Positions 59,701-64,000 of a stretch of DNA of 64,000 bases are shown in pieces. The DNA lies in NCBI RefSeq assembly GCF_040436345.1, contig NC_133225.1, forward strand, positions 24,420,540-24,484,539, given 5' to 3'. The stretch comes from Pagrus major (Eukaryota; Chordata; Actinopteri; Spariformes; Sparidae). The notes beneath the pieces are model-generated. The model was not told the DNA's origin. It saw only the letters and a program-made list of their open reading frames with translations, and searched no databases. The stretch's first letter is position 1. Each line of letters starts with the position of its first letter. The translations under genes were made by a program, and so were the position numbers.

Positions 59701-60251
59701 TATCACCTTAGGGTGGGACACCTACCTGTCCTACCTCAAACACAGAGTAAGTCACCAATACAGGAGTTTAAAGGGACATTCTGTATCTGTATTTTTTTAC
59801 TTCTAGAATGAAGAGACTTTTTTTTGTTTGTTTTTTGTTTTATTGTTTTTTTCTATGCTTACTTATTATATGATCATTTAACAGCTTTTAGGTTTTCTTT
59901 GCTGTAAAGGAAACACTTTAACAGCACTGTGGGACTGTGTTTTGGATACCTCACACAGATTAAAGAGATGTGTATGTATTTTTGTACTTCTCTAATGTAC
60001 AGTATGTCAAGTTATAAAAGCGCAAAATTATTATTTATCAAAACTCCTCTCCAGTTTTCTGCTCATGTTCAATGTGTCTTTAAGAGTTTCTACTTGCTCA
60101 GAAGTGATATTGATTATACTGATGTGTGTATTTGTTTCTGTTGTGTTGACAGGATAACGTCGACCCCACCGCAGCGATATCAGACAGCAGTGCTGAGGAT
60201 GTACAGCAGGAAGCACTCCAACCGTCCAAACCTCTGGAGGAGAAATCTTAG
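56547..60251 (+). CDS. mpv17l2: Mpv17-like protein 2 (5 coding exons, 218 aa)
   Basis: MPV17L2 is a multi-pass mitochondrial inner-membrane protein of the Mpv17/PMP22 family needed for mitoribosome assembly. Coding exons are 56547-56736, 57449-57610, 57915-57991, 59618-59746 and 60153-60251, and all phases join. Seen: [17 protein letters not shown] near the N terminus, [54 protein letters not shown] and [16 protein letters not shown], the conserved blocks of the family in order. The human protein has 206 residues; the extra length is mainly in the acidic tail encoded by exon 5. The start is the first ATG of the frame; a short out-of-frame ATG lies 31 bases upstream. Intron 3 uses a GC donor. 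A decayed partial copy lies 5 kb downstream. Confidence 0.95.
57449..57610 (+). CDS. mpv17l2: mpv17l2 coding exon 2
   Basis: Encodes [20 protein letters not shown] to LGLWYFL. Borders CTAAAG|GTTACA and TTTTTAG|GTGAGA are GT-AG with split Gly codons at both ends. Confidence 0.95.
57915..57991 (+). CDS. mpv17l2: mpv17l2 coding exon 3 (GC donor)
   Basis: Encodes [16 protein letters not shown] to KFWEFYK. The acceptor is TTGCAG|GTATGG. The exon ends AAG|GCAAGT: the frame and the family sequence FYK-ADWCVW fit only if the intron starts with GC. Confidence 0.92.
58479..59175. mobile_element. Non-autonomous hAT element in mpv17l2 intron 3
   Basis: Ends TAGAGGTGTGGAA and TTCACACCTCTA are inverted repeats. 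The flanking 8-bp target-site duplication ATATGGTA (58471-58478 and 59176-59183) is exact. The 697-base interior has GATGCATCG-type words and no transposase. Confidence 0.92.
59618..59746 (+). CDS. mpv17l2: mpv17l2 coding exon 4
   Basis: Encodes [20 protein letters not shown] to TYLSYLKHR, the most conserved C-terminal block of the family. The acceptor is TTTCCTGCAG and the donor CACAGA|GTAAGT. Confidence 0.95.
60153..60251 (+). CDS. mpv17l2: mpv17l2 coding exon 5 with stop
   Basis: Encodes an acidic, Ser- and Gln-containing tail ([16 protein letters not shown]... EEKS) and TAG. The acceptor is TTGACAG|GATAAC. The tail is variable in the family, so this exon rests mainly on splice signals and phase. 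Confidence 0.85.
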   Translation, partial: DNVDPTAAISDSSAEDVQQEALQPSKPLEEKS

Positions 60252-61400
60252 AGACGAGGTTCACTGTGAAGTCGTTTGTCGGAGGTAAAGGAAGAATTAG
60301 TTTTTTCTGCCTTCCATGTGAGAATGTTCTTAATTATATTCGGATGGTCTTTCCTCTGATAAACTGTTCCTATCTCGTGTTTAAATCATGTCTGTCTGAG
60401 CTCAGAGGAGTTGTGTATGTTTAAGCTGAAGTGCTGGAACACTTTTCCTGTCATGTTTGCAGAGTTTTAACGCATCTCTGTTCGTTTTATCTGTCTATAT
60501 ATGCCAGAATGAGGCGCACTCCAGAAAGAAAACTTTCAGGGATGAAAAGCTGTTTCACTGCCTGTCATGCTGACACCTCTGATGGTGGAGGTTTCCTTTT
60601 TATCACAACCTAGGCATGAGTGCGACTGCTGACATTAACAAGACAATCAGCAAGGCACTTAACAGACTTCTTCCAGAAACTTTTTCTGGTTTGACATGAA
60701 AGAATCATTTTTGCTTAGTTAGAACTGAAAAAGCCTCTTGGATGAGAAGTGAAACCTCTTCAAGAAACTGAAACACGTCTAGTTGCCTACGATACAGAAC
60801 CTAGATTTACATGACCTGGATGACTGAGAACCTTCATCAACATTTTGCTGTGAAACAGCTTCAGTAACTAGCTGCTGTTTTTAAATGTATATTAACCTGC
60901 ATTAACCTTGCCTTAATATGTGGAACAGTGCTGCCCTCTATTTTCATGCCAAATAATCTCTTGTCTTCAGGTTATTCCTTTGAGGTACCTTAAAGTTAAA
61001 GATAACTGCATGATTGTGGTTTTTATTAAATCTATATAAGAATGAGATCTATTTTTTGTATTATACAAATCTTCAATGTGTAAACTTGATTCTTGAAAGA
61101 CTGAAGAACAGAATTTGATTTGATGTACTGTACTTTATATCTACAGCAGCTAACGTGTGATTTAAATGCTTTTAGTTTTGTAATGATAGAAGACAGCATG
61201 TTGTGTCAACATAAAAGCAGAAATCTGTGGAGCTATACACTGTATATATATTTAATTTTTTTACAAATGTGTGTAAAGAACTTGTGTAAAAGTCTTTAAA
61301 GAATTCTGATGAGTTGTATTTATTTTGTTAAATTTTAGTATCCGTGTAATTTAAAGAAGAGATAGCAATAAAAAAATGAAATGACATGCACTCTCCCAAA
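60252..61400 (+). other. mpv17l2: mpv17l2 3' UTR region with candidate polyadenylation signal
   Basis: No further exon is seen after the stop. An AATAAA at 61367-61372 is the best polyadenylation signal; it would give a 3' UTR of about 1.1 kb. Confidence 0.45.
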
Positions 61401-61469
61401 GCTTATAAATACATTAGACAGAAACTCTGTTATCCAAGTATATATGAGTTTATTGTAGTGCCTTGTCTA

Positions 61470-61850
61470 AAAGGGTTGGGAAGTAATGGAATACAAGTAA
61501 AGGGATTACATAATCAGGATACAAAAACGGGAAACCGTACTCACACAGAAATAAAGATGTAATTAGATTACAGATGCACTCAGTAAAAAGGGATTATTAA
61601 CAGGATTACAAGAAAAAAAAAAGAATTATATACTAGTCTGTAACCATGACAACACTTAACGAGTCACACACACATCACTCTAGTGAAACAAACACACAAG
61701 ATTAAATTAAAGTCCTCTAATTGATATTTCTTTTCTCTAGTCATTGTTTGCATATATAACGGAAAGTAGACAAATTACTGACTACATGTTTACCAGGAAA
61801 ACAGTAACGGTATAGGAATACATTTTTTAAGTAACTCTCCCAACTCTGAT
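61470..61850. mobile_element. MITE-like repeat downstream of mpv17l2
   Basis: The left end GGGTTGGGAAGTAAT and the right end TAACTCTCCCAACTCT are inverted. The interior GGGATTACA-rich wording is common in fish repeats of this kind. Target-site duplications were not resolved. Confidence 0.5.
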
Positions 61851-62298
61851 CCTAAGTATACATCTTGCTGGATTAAAAACATGAAGACATACACAGTCTT
61901 ACAAGTGAAAATCATGAAGTGTTATCCTTTATACATACCTGTAAATAACATGGCTGCTTTAAATGACAATTAAATATGTACATATCAGCATTTTTATGCA
62001 TTTCTTTATTACGTTGTAATAGATTTCCCAGCCTGTTAAGTATATAAACCTACTGTATATATTGCTGTGTGAGACAGCACACTTATGCTAACATGTTTTT
62101 ATTTTTTTTAATATGTGTTTTATTCCCGTCATAATTTATCCTAACAGGGTGGCAATTTAAGACTAGGACACACAGGTTAACATCTTAAAACTTAAAAAGG
62201 TAGTGTTACAAACTTTTCTATTCAAAACCCTTTAAGTGGTTTGTCTAGTCTGTGATTCATCTCACTGAGGCTTCTTTCAGAAATCACTATGAAGTCTT

Positions 62299-62330
62299 AT
62301 TATTATTATTATTATTATTGTTATTATTAT
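62299..62330 (+). repeat. (TTA)n microsatellite
   Basis: About ten TTA units with one TTG interruption. Confidence 0.9.
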
Positions 62331-62579
62331 GTGAAATCGCATTTAAGTTGTCCTTGTTTTATTTCTTTTTATTTCTTTTGTTTTTTTAAAGAGTATCTTA
62401 ACACTCCCTGAAAACTGTATTTCTTGCTGATCTCCAGCAGTTTAACTTTTTACCTTGTCATGTGCAGGTGCGTGCCACGACTCTGTGACATCACTGTCGG
62501 GTGTGGTTACAGGTGCAACAGAGCACATTTCGGACCCAACCCACCTATACCTATCAGTAATGCTGTGTGTCAAACAGTC

Positions 62580-63262
62580 CTGAAACTTTTAACCAGAGAG
62601 GGCAGTAAAACACTGTTTTACAGCAACTACAGTTTTTGAAAAATTAATGCATATTGTTTTACTCCACATCGTGTCAACTTTTATAAATTTCAAACATTCA
62701 TAAATACAAGATGTGTACAATATGTTAAATTTTGAGGGTTGCATAAAGGTTGCATGTTTGTGGTAGGCTGCTCCATGGGAAATGCAATGAACATGATGGG
62801 CAAGAAGTGGTATGTGGTATATTTTAACTTTATTGGCAATAAGCAGCCTGTCTCCTTCCTCCCTCAGTGCACACATACACGCCTCAACATTTGTCAGGGT
62901 GTAGTAGTTTCTCTATGACACAAACGTACACACACATAAGACAGAGTCAAAGGTTCGACTTAAAGACGTGAGTGAGATAAGATGGAAACCGTCATATGTC
63001 AATATCATAGGTGGATTGAGTTCAAAGGTCATCTGTAAAGAGTTTGACGTTTTTTTCGTCAGTCATGTTTTGAAGATTTCAACACTCCTCCAGCCTCTGA
63101 CCCGTATGGGTCTCATGGAGGGACACACTTTATCCAAGCATGGGAGGAGGTTTAAGACAAGTGCTTGGAATATTATATGGCAGACACACCTGTCAGGGTC
63201 AGGTTCTCACATTATCCTTCACTTATTACATCTTAAGTTCTTTTTTCTCAACCAGAGATGAG
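62580..63262 (+). pseudogene. Partial duplicate of mpv17l2 (intron 1 to intron 3), decayed
   Basis: The stretch matches 57.17-58.10 kb in order: intron 1 (AGAGGGCAGTAAAACACTG), the start of exon 2 (GCATGTTTGTGGTAGGCTGC), intron 2 (GTACACACACATAAGACAGA and more), exon 3 (GTATGGGTCTCATGGAGGGA) and the start of intron 3 (CTCAACCAGAGATGAGA). Exon 2 has lost two internal blocks of roughly 50-65 bases, the exon 3 acceptor CAG has become CCG and the donor is lost, so it cannot be spliced or translated. Retained introns show a DNA-level tandem duplication, not retroposition. Confidence 0.9.
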
Positions 63263-64000
63263 ACGGCCTGTCCTCACAAGACTCACTGACTGTTGTATCA
63301 GGGGGTTAAAATGTTGGTCGACCTCTAGTGGGTGTAGTAATTATGAAGGGAGCAAAGGAGGATGTTAGGTGAAATACAGAGGAGGCTGGGGTGGATGGAT
63401 GAGTCAAACACAGGACTTTTCTTCTGTTCATGTCCAGTGTGTAACGTATTTAAAGACAAGATCATGGTTTTGGGATAAAATAGGTAAGTTACGTCAAGGT
63501 TTGGGTACTGAACTTGCTACTTTTAAGGGTACAGACTGCGTTACATTGGTATTACTGAGTACAGATTAACGTTAAATCAATCGTGCTCAGTCCTATGAGT
63601 ACATCTTTATTGTTACATTATAGAGAGAGGGAGTGAGCTGGACGTCAGACCTGCAACAAGTAACAGTGAGTCAGGGCCAGTCACACCTGAGGAAACACCT
63701 GGTTAAACATAAAATATATCTGTGAGTTGAAGAGCGTACTGTGTTTGATAGCCTAAAAGCCAGGTGTGGCGTTAGCACTGCCATTACAGCATAACAGTCT
63801 AGCCATTCCAAGACAGGGCGGCCTGCTAAGAATATTTAAAAGTACACAGAAAATAACTAAAGTTACGAGCACAATTATGCACGGTAATCTTAAGTGTAAA
63901 ACTCTGTAAACATACAACAAGAAAAGAGATCGAGGCAGTGCAAAGGTTCATCTTCAAGAAGCAAAAATAAGTCAAATTTAACTGCTGTAAGCTTCAAATT
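63263..64000. other. Right-edge sequence with no recognised gene
   Basis: No exon, RNA gene or repeat with clear borders was recognised. The mpv17l2 duplication does not visibly extend here. Confidence 0.5.

Overview
The window is a piece of a ray-finned fish nuclear genome, most likely a percomorph. It has spliced vertebrate genes, long AT-rich introns and intergenic DNA, (GT)n tracts, a Tc1 transposon and several short hAT elements of teleost type. Four protein-coding genes are supported. There is no bacterial or viral gene, no CRISPR array and no operon.

Layout. (1) 1-7.6 kb: the 5' end of an rnf213-like gene on the minus strand. Seven coding exons encode an N-terminal zinc ribbon, a long acidic Ser/Thr-rich region and a CBM20-like fold; the gene runs off the left edge. 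Upstream are three tandem copies of one promoter-like block. Two copies keep an ISRE, a TATA box and a short first exon with a splice donor. (2) 7.6-18.2 kb: repeat-rich intergenic DNA with no convincing gene, ending in a perfect 34-bp hairpin and the jund promoter. (3) 18.39-19.21 kb: intronless jund on the plus strand. (4) 19.2-26.4 kb: jund 3' UTR and the convergent 3' side of rab3a. (5) 26.37-36.46 kb: rab3a on the minus strand in four coding exons. Its 7.2-kb first coding intron holds a Tc1 element and a hAT element; a 46-bp minisatellite lies just upstream of the start-codon exon. (6) 36.5-55 kb: intergenic or 5'-intron DNA with two candidate promoters and several repeats. (7) 56.55-60.25 kb: mpv17l2 on the plus strand in five coding exons, one intron being GC-AG. 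(8) 60.3-64 kb: its 3' UTR, a MITE and a decayed partial duplicate of mpv17l2.

The order jund - rab3a - mpv17l2 matches human 19p13.11, where PDE4C and IQCN lie between RAB3A and JUND; neither is seen here. The four genes do unrelated jobs: antiviral/ubiquitin ligase, AP-1 transcription factor, synaptic vesicle GTPase and mitochondrial inner-membrane protein. They are neighbours by ancestry, not by pathway.

The points most worth following are the tandem ISRE-TATA promoters of the rnf213-like gene, two departures in JunD (no long-isoform N terminus; Lys-to-Met at the conserved acetylation site of the basic region), the GC-AG intron and partial duplication of mpv17l2, and a VNTR carrying a TATA-like motif in each unit next to the rab3a start exon. 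Exon boundaries were read by eye from splice consensus, reading phase and family knowledge; no alignment was run.
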